From the NCBI GenBank assembly GCA_937976305.1, contig CALJSB010000097.1:1-39247 (forward strand): a stretch of DNA of 39,247 nucleotides, in the 5' to 3' direction. Shown piece by piece: positions 16,234 to 24,001 of this stretch. The translations under genes and the position numbers were made by a program. Source of the stretch: an uncultured Acidimicrobiales bacterium. GTDB lineage: Bacteria; Actinomycetota; Acidimicrobiia; Acidimicrobiales; SZUA-35. Each line of letters opens with the position of its first letter. Position 1 is the stretch's first letter. The notes below the pieces were generated by a model. It worked only from the letters and a program-made list of their open reading frames with translations, did not search any database and was not told the DNA's origin.

Positions 16234-17925
16234 TTAGAGACCGCCGAAGCGGTTGTTGTCGATGAACTCCGGAGCGTTGGCGATCAGTGTCACCATTTCG
16301 CCTCGAGACATCCCGTTGTTCAGCTGGTTGACCCAGAAGTCGAACCCTGCTCCGTCAGGACCACGGAGCAGCACGTTTCGATACACCAACGTGGTGAACT
16401 GTTGGTTGTTCGTTCCTGCATAGAACGAGTTGAACTCAGTCGTCCCGGTGAATCGCTCGGCGATCCTCCGCACCGTCTGACCCTTGTCGAACTCGCCAAT
16501 CCAGAAGATGGCGCCCTGGAGATCGGGCTGACGACGGAAGAAGGCCTGGTAGAGGCGGAGCACATCGGCATGGGCCTTCTTGAAGTCCGGCCGGTTCCAC
16601 AGCTCATCGAGCGTCGACGCTTCGGGCACAAAGGCAACCGAGATGAATGCCTCTGCATCGATGACGAACGGGGTGATCTCATCCTGGTTGTCGCCACGAC
16701 CGAGCTGTCCGTCGGCGTTGTCGCCCCAGCAGCTGATTTGGCGATCGTCGGAGATCAAGCAGTTGTGGTCGTCTCCAACGCCAATGGCGCTGACTGGTGA
16801 CGATGCTGGCCAACTCACCGAAACGGGAACGGCACTGGCGACCGTGTTGCCGTTTCCGAGCTGACCGAACTCATTGTTACCCCAGCACTTCGGGATACCG
16901 CCGTCGACGGCGCAGGTCGTGCGATAGCCGACCGAGACCTGGCGAGCGTTCTGAATGCCACTGACTGGCTTTGGAGTTCCGGTTGCGATCGTGGTGCCGT
17001 TGCCCAGCTGCCCATCACGGTTACGACCCCAGCACATCACCTGGCCATCAGACTGCGAAGCGCACGTGTGCCCGAATCCGGCGGCAACTGAGGTCACACC
17101 CTGCACACCGTTGACTCGCTTGGCGTTGAGTCTGTCGACGTTGGTTGCATCGCCGAGCTGCAGTGTCGAGTTATCACCCCAGCACGAGACGTGATCGGTG
17201 CTGGTGACGATGCATGTGTGGAACTGGCCGGCTGCCACTGCTTGGGCTCGACCAATGTTCTTCACGAACACGGGGAGCGCAGAGTCGTTGGTGGTGCCGT
17301 TGCCGAGCTGACCGTCGCTGTTGTCGCCCCAGCACAGCACGGTGCCGTTGTCGCGAACAGCGCAGGTGTGATTGTCTCCGGCTGCGACCGCAACTGCATC
17401 GGTGATGCCGGTCACGAAGACCGGAGCACTGACGTCGGGGCCACCACCGTTACCGAGCTGACCGTTGTCGTTGTCGCCCCAGCACTTCACTCGGCCGTCG
17501 ATGATCACGGCACAGGTGTGATCCTCGCCGGCACTGACAGCCACTGCGGTTTCAATGCCGACGACCTCGTGAGGCTTGCGTCGGTCTTCGAAGTTGGTGC
17601 CATCACCGAGCTGACCGCTGTCGCCGTCGCCGACACAGGAGATCTTGCCGTCGTCGACCAAGAAGCAGCTGTGGTCGTCGCCGACCGCAAGCGAGGCTTC
17701 GGGCCCTGGCGGCTCGGCCGCCGCTGGGCTGATGCCGGCCATCGTGGTTGCAACGACCATGAAGGCAGCCATCACGATCTTGGCGGCTGCACCACCGAGA
17801 GATGTTGGAGCACTGCGAAAACCGGCCACGCGCTGCTCGCCGTGGGAAGTCGCAGCAGAGCGCTGCCGTCGAGGCGAGAAGCCGCGAATCTCGGCAAAGC
17901 CGCCGGTCCGCAACGAAGCTTGCAT
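16234..17925 (-). CDS. Secreted RCC1-repeat propeller protein with DUF4214-like C-terminus
   Basis: Exported protein of unknown function. From ATG 17925 it has 563 residues. A long basic N-region precedes a hydrophobic stretch (KIVMAAFMVVATTMAGISPAAAEP), which looks like a signal peptide cut near AAAE. Seven RCC1-like repeats follow, each with an H-x-C ... C-W-G-x-N-x-x-G-Q-L-G pattern (repeat 1 has CVG, repeat 6 has T-T-C), enough for one seven-bladed beta-propeller; nearly every blade has a Cys pair. The last ~115 residues hold two DUF4214-type units (VLRLYQAFFRRQPDLQGAIFWIGEF and LVYRNVLLRGPDGAGFDFWVNQL), known from secreted and S-layer-associated proteins. The start is uncertain: a GTG at 17988 has AAAGGTGG upstream and the frame is open to 18114. 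Confidence 0.85.
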   Translation of the reverse strand: MQASLRTGGFAEIRGFSPRRQRSAATSHGEQRVAGFRSAPTSLGGAAAKIVMAAFMVVATTMAGISPAAAEPPGPEASLAVGDDHSCFLVDDGKISCVGDGDSGQLGDGTNFEDRRKPHEVVGIETAVAVSAGEDHTCAVIIDGRVKCWGDNDNGQLGNGGGPDVSAPVFVTGITDAVAVAAGDNHTCAVRDNGTVLCWGDNSDGQLGNGTTNDSALPVFVKNIGRAQAVAAGQFHTCIVTSTDHVSCWGDNSTLQLGDATNVDRLNAKRVNGVQGVTSVAAGFGHTCASQSDGQVMCWGRNRDGQLGNGTTIATGTPKPVSGIQNARQVSVGYRTTCAVDGGIPKCWGNNEFGQLGNGNTVASAVPVSVSWPASSPVSAIGVGDDHNCLISDDRQISCWGDNADGQLGRGDNQDEITPFVIDAEAFISVAFVPEASTLDELWNRPDFKKAHADVLRLYQAFFRRQPDLQGAIFWIGEFDKGQTVRRIAERFTGTTEFNSFYAGTNNQQFTTLVYRNVLLRGPDGAGFDFWVNQLNNGMSRGEMVTLIANAPEFIDNNRFGGL

Positions 17926-18080
17926 GTCGGGAATCCCGAACTGCTGTCCACACTCACGACTCGAAATACTTCGACCCGATCGAATCACTATTTCCACCTT
18001 TACCGCACACCCATTGGCCCCGCTCCGAGTTACCGGAGCCTCCACACAACTGGCCAAACTGAAACTGTAGTGTCCGCCAC

Positions 18081-18170
18081 GGTCGAATGGACAGGCAAGG
18101 GTGCAAGTCCCCATGGGAGAGAGCGAAATTGCCTAAAGGAGTGGACCCAGAGGCTCTGGCGACACCCCCA
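18081..18170. ncRNA. Possible structured RNA element, class not recognised
   Basis: On the plus strand this stretch folds as nested helices. GGTC (18081-18084) pairs with GACC (18144-18147), AGGCAA (18093-18098) with TTGCCT (18129-18134), and GGG (18099-18101) with CCC (18109-18111) around TGCAAGT; a CCAGA-GGC-TCTGG hairpin follows. GGGTGCAAGTCCCC recalls the conserved GGTGNRANTCC segment of cobalamin riboswitches, but no B12-box follows and I do not assign it. On the minus strand it would be the 5' leader of the RCC1 gene; on the plus strand it ends before the -10 box of the next gene. Weak evidence. Confidence 0.25.
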
Positions 18171-18174
18171 TCGC

Positions 18175-18187
18175 TAGGGTCCCGGGC
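18175..18187 (+). promoter_or_regulatory. -10 box of a leaderless promoter (TAGGGT)
   Basis: TAGGGT (18175-18180) fits the actinobacterial TANNNT -10 consensus and is followed by 7 nt and then the GTG at 18188, so transcription should begin at the start codon. No Shine-Dalgarno is present. No clear -35 element is visible. Confidence 0.6.
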
Positions 18188-18592
18188 GTGATCAGCCCGT
18201 CAATCGAGACCCTTCGGGTGTTCCTGCACGTGTTCAGCGCCGCAATCTGGGTCGGGGGGCAGTTTGCGCTCGCCGGCATGGTGCCAAAGCTGCGAGCGGT
18301 CGGCCCCGAAGCAACCAAAGCAGCAGCCAGCGGATTTGCTCGTGTCGCATGGCCGGCGTTCATCGTGTCGTTTCTGACCGGCGTGTGGAGCCTCCTCGCC
18401 GTCGAGTCGACCAACGACCTCGATTATCAGGTCACATTCGGGATCAAGCTCATCCTCGTGGCCGTCGCCGGGGTGTCCGCCGCCGTCCATGCTGCGTCGG
18501 ATCAAACGCCCGTGAAAGCTGTGACCGGGGCTCTCGGCGGATTGTCTGCGGTCGCGATCGTCTTTCTTGGTGTGTTGTTGTCTACCCATTGA
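18188..18592 (+). CDS. Small four-helix membrane protein, CopD-like
   Basis: A 134-residue integral membrane protein, probably four helices. The first helix contains LHVFSAAIWVGGQFAL, a His plus WVGG pattern seen in CopD-type and related membrane domains that can bind metal or haem. Later segments are ARVAWPAFIVSFLTGVWSLL, VTFGIKLILVAVAGVSAAVHAA (a second buried His) and ALGGLSAVAIVFLGVLLSTH. GTG start at 18188 directly behind TAGGGT, so probably leaderless. Whether it handles copper is inference from similarity only. The next gene, 27 nt downstream, has its own leaderless promoter. Confidence 0.72.
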   Translation: MISPSIETLRVFLHVFSAAIWVGGQFALAGMVPKLRAVGPEATKAAASGFARVAWPAFIVSFLTGVWSLLAVESTNDLDYQVTFGIKLILVAVAGVSAAVHAASDQTPVKAVTGALGGLSAVAIVFLGVLLSTH

Positions 18593-18606
18593 TGCGGGCG
18601 AGCCAA

Positions 18607-18619
18607 TAAGTTCTGCACC
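18607..18619 (+). promoter_or_regulatory. -10 box of a leaderless promoter (TAAGTT)
   Basis: TAAGTT (18607-18612) matches TANNNT; 7 nt separate it from the ATG at 18620. There is no Shine-Dalgarno in the 27-nt gap. The spacing equals that of the upstream 18175 box. Confidence 0.6.
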
Positions 18620-20104
18620 ATGGCTTCTGCGCGCTCATCGGTCGACCCTCGCACCCCCGTTGTTGTTGGCGTAGCCCAACGCACGCAGAAGCCCGACAAC
18701 CTCGCTGAGGCTCTCGAGGCCGTTGCCTTCATGGAAGCGGCCGTCGTCGATGCAGCAGCAGACGCCGGAGCACCCGGGCTGCTCAACCACCTCGATGTGA
18801 TCGCTGTTGTCGCTGGCGCTTGGAAGTACTCCGACCCGGCTCGCATCATCGCTGGCAACGTCGGTTCACCTGACGCAGCGACCGTCCTGTCGTCCAATGG
18901 CGGCAACTCACCCCAATCGCTCGTCAACCACGTCTGTGCCCGCATTGCGGCTGGCGAATTGAACAGCGCAGTGGTCGTCGGCGCTGAGACCATCTGGAGT
19001 CGCCGACGGGCTCGTCGCTCTGGGATCGACCAGTCCGTCACCGAGCAGCTCGATGTCGAACCCGACGAACGTTTCGGCGAGGACGTGCAGATGTCGACCG
19101 AGTTCGAAAAAGAGCGCGGTTTCGCCATGCCCGTCAATCTCTACCCGATCTTCGAATCGGCGATCCGAGCAAGCAACGGGGAAGATCACGCAGCCCATCG
19201 GGCCCGCCTCGGCGAGCTCTGGGCTGGCTTCAACAAAGTGGCGTCGAACAATCCCCACGCCTGGATGAAGTCGCCAATGAGCGACGACGAGATCGTCACG
19301 GCGTCACCGACGAACCGAATGGTTGGCTACCCGTATACGAAGGCGATGAACTCGAACTGGGACCTCGATCAGAGTGCCGCTCTGTTGATCTGTTCGGCTG
19401 AACAGGCAGAGGCAGCCGGTGTCAGCCGCGATCGCTGGGTGTTTCCCCATGCCGGCACCGACGCCCACGACACCTATGCCGTCACCGAGCGCCGCGATCT
19501 CCACTCCTCTCCTGCGATCACCGCAGCGGCCCGTCGGCTGTTCGAGATGACCGATGCAACTCCAGACGACGTCGACCACATCGATCTCTACTCGTGCTTC
19601 CCGTCTGCGGTGCAGATCTCAGCGGCTGCCATCGGTCTCGACCTCGATCGGCAGCTGACCCAAACCGGCGGACTCACGTTCGCCGGAGGGCCTCTCAACA
19701 ACTACGTCTCCCACTCGATTGCCGCCATGGTCGACACGCTTCGATCCGACGCCGGTTCGCTCGGGCTCGTCACGGCCAACGGCGGGTTCGTCACCAAACA
19801 CGCCATGGCGCTGTATTCGACCGAACCGGCATCGCATCCGTTCTTGGCCGAAGATGTGCAGCAGCTGGTTGACCAGAGCGAAACGGTTGCTCCCGACACC
19901 GGCTACGACGGACCCGTCACGATCGAGGGCTATACGGTCATGCACGACAAAGATGGCCCTGAGCAACTCATGGCGGCGGTGCGCACACCAAACGGTCGAA
20001 CGTGGGGCACCACCAACGACGCAACCGTGATGGAAACCGGCATGCAGACCGAACTCATCGGCCAACCTGCCGAGCTCAGCCCAGAGGGCGTGTTGACCAT
20101 CTAA
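18620..20104 (+). CDS. Thiolase-like protein type 1 (acetyl-CoA acetyltransferase-like, no catalytic Cys)
   Basis: A 494-residue member of the thiolase superfamily with an extra C-terminal beta domain (GPVTIEGYTVMHDKDGPEQLMAAVRTPNGRTWGTTND..., about 430-494) as in actinobacterial thiolase-like type 1 proteins. The thiolase N-half starts PVVVGVAQRTQKPDN. Where active thiolases have the nucleophilic Cys, this protein reads LSSNGGNSPQSLVNHV; where they have the second Cys (CxG) it reads TANGGFVTKHAMALYS. The His in the GGPLNNYVSHSIA loop is kept. Claisen condensation or thiolysis by the usual mechanism is therefore unlikely; CoA-ester binding or another reaction is possible. It is probably expressed from its own leaderless promoter. 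Confidence 0.82.
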   Translation: MASARSSVDPRTPVVVGVAQRTQKPDNLAEALEAVAFMEAAVVDAAADAGAPGLLNHLDVIAVVAGAWKYSDPARIIAGNVGSPDAATVLSSNGGNSPQSLVNHVCARIAAGELNSAVVVGAETIWSRRRARRSGIDQSVTEQLDVEPDERFGEDVQMSTEFEKERGFAMPVNLYPIFESAIRASNGEDHAAHRARLGELWAGFNKVASNNPHAWMKSPMSDDEIVTASPTNRMVGYPYTKAMNSNWDLDQSAALLICSAEQAEAAGVSRDRWVFPHAGTDAHDTYAVTERRDLHSSPAITAAARRLFEMTDATPDDVDHIDLYSCFPSAVQISAAAIGLDLDRQLTQTGGLTFAGGPLNNYVSHSIAAMVDTLRSDAGSLGLVTANGGFVTKHAMALYSTEPASHPFLAEDVQQLVDQSETVAPDTGYDGPVTIEGYTVMHDKDGPEQLMAAVRTPNGRTWGTTNDATVMETGMQTELIGQPAELSPEGVLTI

Positions 20105-20136
20105 CGCCAACGACACGTTGGCCTCTCGCCATGGGC

Positions 20137-20148
20137 GATACTGGGAAC
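20137..20148 (+). promoter_or_regulatory. -10 box of a leaderless promoter (GATACT)
   Basis: GATACT (20137-20142) keeps the key A and T of the -10 hexamer and lies 6 nt before the otsA ATG at 20149; no Shine-Dalgarno is seen. Confidence 0.5.
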
Positions 20149-21543
20149 ATGCCCGCTGCCAGCCTCGTCATCGTCGCCAACCGCCTCCCGGTCAAACGGG
20201 TCGAGGCCGACGAAGGTTCGAGCTGGGTCACGAGCCCGGGCGGCTTGGTGGCCGCTCTCACTCCAGCGATGGCCGACTACGACGACGTTGCCTGGCTGGG
20301 ATGGACCGGCGAAGACGGCGCATCTGAGGAACCATTCGAGCACGGCGGTATTCATCTCGTGCCAGTTGGCCTCACCGGCCCTGAGCGACTGCTGCACTAC
20401 GACGGCATGAGCAACGGCACGTTGTGGCCGCTCTATCACGACAAGGTCGAACCGTCGGAGTTCCACCGGCATTGGTACGACGGCTACGGCCGCATCAACA
20501 AGCGATTCGCAGATGCTGCCGCCGCATCGGCAGGGCCCGGCGCCACCGTGTGGGTCCACGACTATCAGCTGCAGTTGGTTCCCGGCATGCTTCGAGCGAT
20601 CCGCCCCGATCTCAAGATTGGCTTCTTTCTCCACATTCCCTTTCCGCCGCCGGAGCTCTTCTACCAACTGCCGTGGCGGCGTACGCTCACCGAAGGTCTG
20701 CTCGGAGCTGACCTGGTCGGCTTTCAGACACCCGAGGGTGCGAACAACTTCCATCGCCTTGCCCTGCGGCTCGGCCTCGGCAGCCGTCGGTCCAAATCGG
20801 CATTGGATGTCGACGGACGAACCGTCCAGGTGAAGTCATTCCCGATCGGTATCGACAACGAGCGATACGCCGACATGGCCACCAGCAACGCAGTCATCGA
20901 GGCTGCACAGAACCTGCGGGCCCAGCTCGGCAATCCGCACGTTGTGATGCTCGGCGTCGACCGCCTCGATTACACCAAAGGCATCGATGTTCGCTTGCGA
21001 GCATTCAAAGAGCTCCTTGCTGACGAACGACTGCAAGCCAGCCACGTCACCATGGTGCAGGTGGCTGAGCCGAGCCGCGATCGTGTCGACGCCTACATCT
21101 CGCTGCGGGAACGCGTCGAACAGATGGTCGGCGAGATCAACGGCGACTACGGCCGAGTCGGGTTTCCCGTCGTCCACTACATCCATCAGACACGATCATT
21201 CGAGGAGCTGCTCGCCCTCTACCGGGTCGCTGACGTGATGTTGATCACGCCGTTCCGCGATGGCATGAACCTGGTGGCCAAAGAATACGTGGCGACCCGC
21301 TTCGATGACACCGGCGCCTTGGTGTTGAGCGAGTTTGCCGGCGCCGCGCATCAGCTCAAGGACGCACTTGTCGTCAATCCCTACGACATCGACGCCATGA
21401 AGTCGACCATCGAACACGCGGTCGGAATGGGCGCCGAAGAGTCACGGAAACGAATGAAGGCGTTGCGACGGTCGGTCAAGAAGCACGACGCCGCAACGTG
21501 GGCGAGGTCGTTTCTGTCATCGTTGGCTGAACAAGAGGCTTGA
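20149..21543 (+). CDS. otsA: Trehalose-6-phosphate synthase (GT20)
   Basis: Retaining glycosyltransferase making trehalose-6-phosphate from a nucleotide-activated glucose (UDP- or GDP-glucose) and glucose-6-phosphate, in the cytosol; 464 residues, the usual length. Motifs are [11 protein letters not shown] (7-17), the GG loop [55 protein letters not shown] (donor-binding Arg and Lys) and [15 protein letters not shown]. The start at 20149 is chosen because it begins the conserved first strand; the frame is open to 20002 but overlaps the previous gene. No trehalose-6-phosphate phosphatase (OtsB) is nearby, so the second step must be encoded elsewhere. Its last 68 nt overlap the convergent alcohol dehydrogenase gene. 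Confidence 0.95.
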   Translation: MPAASLVIVANRLPVKRVEADEGSSWVTSPGGLVAALTPAMADYDDVAWLGWTGEDGASEEPFEHGGIHLVPVGLTGPERLLHYDGMSNGTLWPLYHDKVEPSEFHRHWYDGYGRINKRFADAAAASAGPGATVWVHDYQLQLVPGMLRAIRPDLKIGFFLHIPFPPPELFYQLPWRRTLTEGLLGADLVGFQTPEGANNFHRLALRLGLGSRRSKSALDVDGRTVQVKSFPIGIDNERYADMATSNAVIEAAQNLRAQLGNPHVVMLGVDRLDYTKGIDVRLRAFKELLADERLQASHVTMVQVAEPSRDRVDAYISLRERVEQMVGEINGDYGRVGFPVVHYIHQTRSFEELLALYRVADVMLITPFRDGMNLVAKEYVATRFDDTGALVLSEFAGAAHQLKDALVVNPYDIDAMKSTIEHAVGMGAEESRKRMKALRRSVKKHDAATWARSFLSSLAEQEA

Positions 21544-22627
21544 GCCACCCCGATGGCGCGGACGCGAGACCGGTGAGCGCATCGCCGACCTCGGCGAGGG
21601 ACACCGGTGTGGGGTCATAGATCGGCAGGACTCGCAGACGATCTTCTGCCATCAGGCCCAGGACACGTCGAACGTCGCGAACGGTGTAGCCCTGCGAAGA
21701 ACGCAGGGTGATCGCCTTGTCGATGATGACCCGAGGCGACACCGCATCAGGCTGAGTCCACGGCGTTGCCGCGTTCGGGTTGGCCGTTACAGCGGCAACA
21801 CCGACAGCTACGGCCGTGCCCCCACGGCGGGCGATCCGGATGCAATCGAGGAGTGAGCTTCCGCTTCCGGCGCAGTCAAAGACAACGTCGGCTCCGAGGC
21901 CATGGCCAGCACGAGACAGCCAGTCGCTAATCGGACCAGTGAGGTCGCCGAGTTCACGGTTCGAGGCGGGAAACGCCGCATCGGCACCCAGGTCACAGGC
22001 CAACTCTCGCCGCTGGGCATCCGGGTCGACCACCACCACACGGCTCGCTCCCCCGAGCTGCGCCAGCTCGCTCACGAGAAGACCAATCGTGCCCCCACCC
22101 ATGACGACGACGAGGTCGCCCAACCCCATCGACGAACGAGCGACTGCCTGGGCGGCGACTGATGCCGGCTCGGCGAGCGCGGCGTCACTCTGATCGATCC
22201 CTTCGGGAATGCGAGCGACGCGTCGAGCATCGACTCGGATTCGCTCGGAGAAACCTCCGACCTGATCAGCAAGCGGGTCGACGCCGATGATCATTTCGAG
22301 CACAACGTCACAGAGGTCGCTGAAGCCGGCACGACAGGTGCGGCACCGACCGCAAGCTGGAGGAGCCGACCCCACGACCCGCTCACCGACAAAGCGTTCA
22401 TTGATCTCGGGCCGGTCACCGGGGGCGCCAACCTCGACGATTCGCCCCGACCACTCATGGCCGAACCAGGCCGGGGCTGGAAGTTTGCCGGAGGCAAACG
22501 ACGTCAGATCAGAACCACCGATCCCGCATCGATCGATCTCAACGATGACCGAGCCTTCCAACACTGCGGGCTCGTTGACCTCGGCAACCTCAACGACTCC
22601 AGGCCCACGTAGGGTCACGCTCTTCAC
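21476..22627 (-). CDS. Zinc-dependent medium-chain alcohol dehydrogenase-like protein
   Basis: A 383-residue MDR-family oxidoreductase (threonine/sorbitol dehydrogenase-like), NAD(P)-dependent; substrate unknown. The catalytic zinc site uses the Cys in IDRCGIGGSDL and the His in GHEWSGRIVEVG. The structural zinc site is APPACGRCRTCRAGFSDLCD, with all four Cys present. The Rossmann motif is VVVMGGGTIGLLVSELAQLGGASRVVVVD, whose terminal Asp suggests NAD. The GTG at 22627 is the most plausible start (MKSVTLRGPGVVEVAEV); the frame is open to 22744 inside aroA. It lies 43 nt behind aroA on the same strand. The 3' end overlaps otsA tail-to-tail. Confidence 0.86.
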   Translation of the reverse strand: MKSVTLRGPGVVEVAEVNEPAVLEGSVIVEIDRCGIGGSDLTSFASGKLPAPAWFGHEWSGRIVEVGAPGDRPEINERFVGERVVGSAPPACGRCRTCRAGFSDLCDVVLEMIIGVDPLADQVGGFSERIRVDARRVARIPEGIDQSDAALAEPASVAAQAVARSSMGLGDLVVVMGGGTIGLLVSELAQLGGASRVVVVDPDAQRRELACDLGADAAFPASNRELGDLTGPISDWLSRAGHGLGADVVFDCAGSGSSLLDCIRIARRGGTAVAVGVAAVTANPNAATPWTQPDAVSPRVIIDKAITLRSSQGYTVRDVRRVLGLMAEDRLRVLPIYDPTPVSLAEVGDALTGLASAPSGWLKPLVQPTMTETTSPTLRRRAS

Positions 22628-22670
22628 CAGGCGACACTCTTCAAGAGAAGCTTCAGCATGCAGACGCTCT

Positions 22671-23948
22671 TCACGGTGTTGGGGCCCCGAGGTCGCGAAG
22701 AGATTCGAGTACCTCGAAGTAGTTCGGGAAGGTCTTGCGAACACAGGCTGGTTCAGAGATCACGATGCCGGGCTGCTTCAGCCCGATGAGGCTAAAGCTC
22801 ATGGCCATGCGGTGGTCGTCGTAGGTCTCGACCACGCCAGGAGTCACAGACCCGGGCGTGATCTCAAACCCATCGTCGCGTTCGACAGCTCGAACACCCA
22901 GCCGGCTGAGCTCGTGGCACACCGCATGGATCCGGTCCGTCTCCTTGTGACGGATGAACCCAATGCCATCGACCGAACTGGCCGATGCCGCGAACGTCGC
23001 TACGGCAGCAAAGGTCTGTGCTGTGTCAGAGATATCTGACATATCGATGTCGATTCCACGCAGCTGCGACGGACCGGTCACGGTTGTTGAGGACACCGTC
23101 GAGCGGACCTCGGCCCCCATTGCGGCAAGGGCATCGACGAATCGCAGATCGCCCTGGATCGTCGACGTCCCCAACCCTGGTACTTCGATCGTGCCGCCGG
23201 TGATCGCCGCGGCGGCAAACATGTAGGAAGCTGCAGATGCGTCCGGTTCGATGGCGAGATCGGCTGCCCGATAGGAGCCGGCCGGCACGACGAACCGACG
23301 GTAATCGTCGTTGATCACCTCAACGCCAAACGCTGCCATCGTCGAAAGCGTCAGGTCGATGTAGGGCTTCGACACGAGTTCGTCGACAACGTGGATCACC
23401 ACGTCGTCGTCGGCGCACGGCGCGCTCAGCAGCAAACCAGAGAGAAACTGACTCGAGATTGCGCCAGCAATCGACACTGAGCCACCGGCAAGCGACCCGC
23501 CTACAACCGAGATCGGCAGCGAGGTGCCCTCAAGCCGAGCGCCAACGTCGACAAGCGACGAGGCGAGGTCATCAAACGGTCGGGCTCGGAGCTGCTCAGC
23601 GCCATCGAGCACATTGGATCCCGACGCCAAGGTGAGGAGCGGAAGAAGGAAACGGCTGGTCGTCCCCGACTGTCCGGCGTCGAGCACCACACCGTCGGCG
23701 AGCGGACGTCCAGCGCAGCCGGTGACCGTCACGGTGCACTCGTCCTCGTCGGCAACAACACCGACGCCGAGGTCAGCCAAGCACCGCAACATGGCGCGGG
23801 TGTCATCAGCAAAGAGAACACCGGTGAGGTTTGACACTCCCGGAGCAAGCGCAGCGCAAATGAGAGCTCGGTTGGTGTGGCTCTTCGAACCAGGCACAGA
23901 CACTTGCCCGACAGGCGGGCGGTTCAGCGGTTCGATTGGTAGCAACAT
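22671..23948 (-). CDS. aroA: 3-phosphoshikimate 1-carboxyvinyltransferase (EPSP synthase)
   Basis: Sixth step of the shikimate pathway: transfers enolpyruvyl from PEP to shikimate-3-phosphate, cytosolic; 425 residues. Key segments are PGSKSHTNRALI (19-30, Lys22, Ser23 and Arg27 bind substrate), DAGQSGTTSRFLLPLL, AISSQFLSGLLLSAP, the catalytic Asp region DMSDISDTAQTFAAVA, RHKETDRI, ETYDDHRMAMSFSLIGL and RKTFPNYFEVL near the end. No Shine-Dalgarno precedes the ATG. A TAGGCT box lies 10 nt upstream, which would give a leader of only a few nucleotides. The zinc dehydrogenase follows after 43 nt and may be co-transcribed; no other shikimate genes are in the window. Confidence 0.95.
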   Translation of the reverse strand: MLLPIEPLNRPPVGQVSVPGSKSHTNRALICAALAPGVSNLTGVLFADDTRAMLRCLADLGVGVVADEDECTVTVTGCAGRPLADGVVLDAGQSGTTSRFLLPLLTLASGSNVLDGAEQLRARPFDDLASSLVDVGARLEGTSLPISVVGGSLAGGSVSIAGAISSQFLSGLLLSAPCADDDVVIHVVDELVSKPYIDLTLSTMAAFGVEVINDDYRRFVVPAGSYRAADLAIEPDASAASYMFAAAAITGGTIEVPGLGTSTIQGDLRFVDALAAMGAEVRSTVSSTTVTGPSQLRGIDIDMSDISDTAQTFAAVATFAASASSVDGIGFIRHKETDRIHAVCHELSRLGVRAVERDDGFEITPGSVTPGVVETYDDHRMAMSFSLIGLKQPGIVISEPACVRKTFPNYFEVLESLRDLGAPTP

Positions 23949-24001
23949 GAGGCTTCGTAGCCTACGCAGATCACTGCGGGCTACCTGCGGGCCGAGGCCG
24001 A

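Noticed and set aside
18081-18170. Assignment as a cobalamin or glycine riboswitch
   Set aside because: Only GGTGCAAGTCC resembles the cobalamin core and no B12-box follows; the glycine-aptamer order of conserved blocks is absent.
17191-18177. 328-codon plus-strand open frame opposite the RCC1 gene
   Set aside because: A shadow of the repetitive RCC1 coding sequence, Cys/Val-rich without domain character, and it would run through the possible RNA element.
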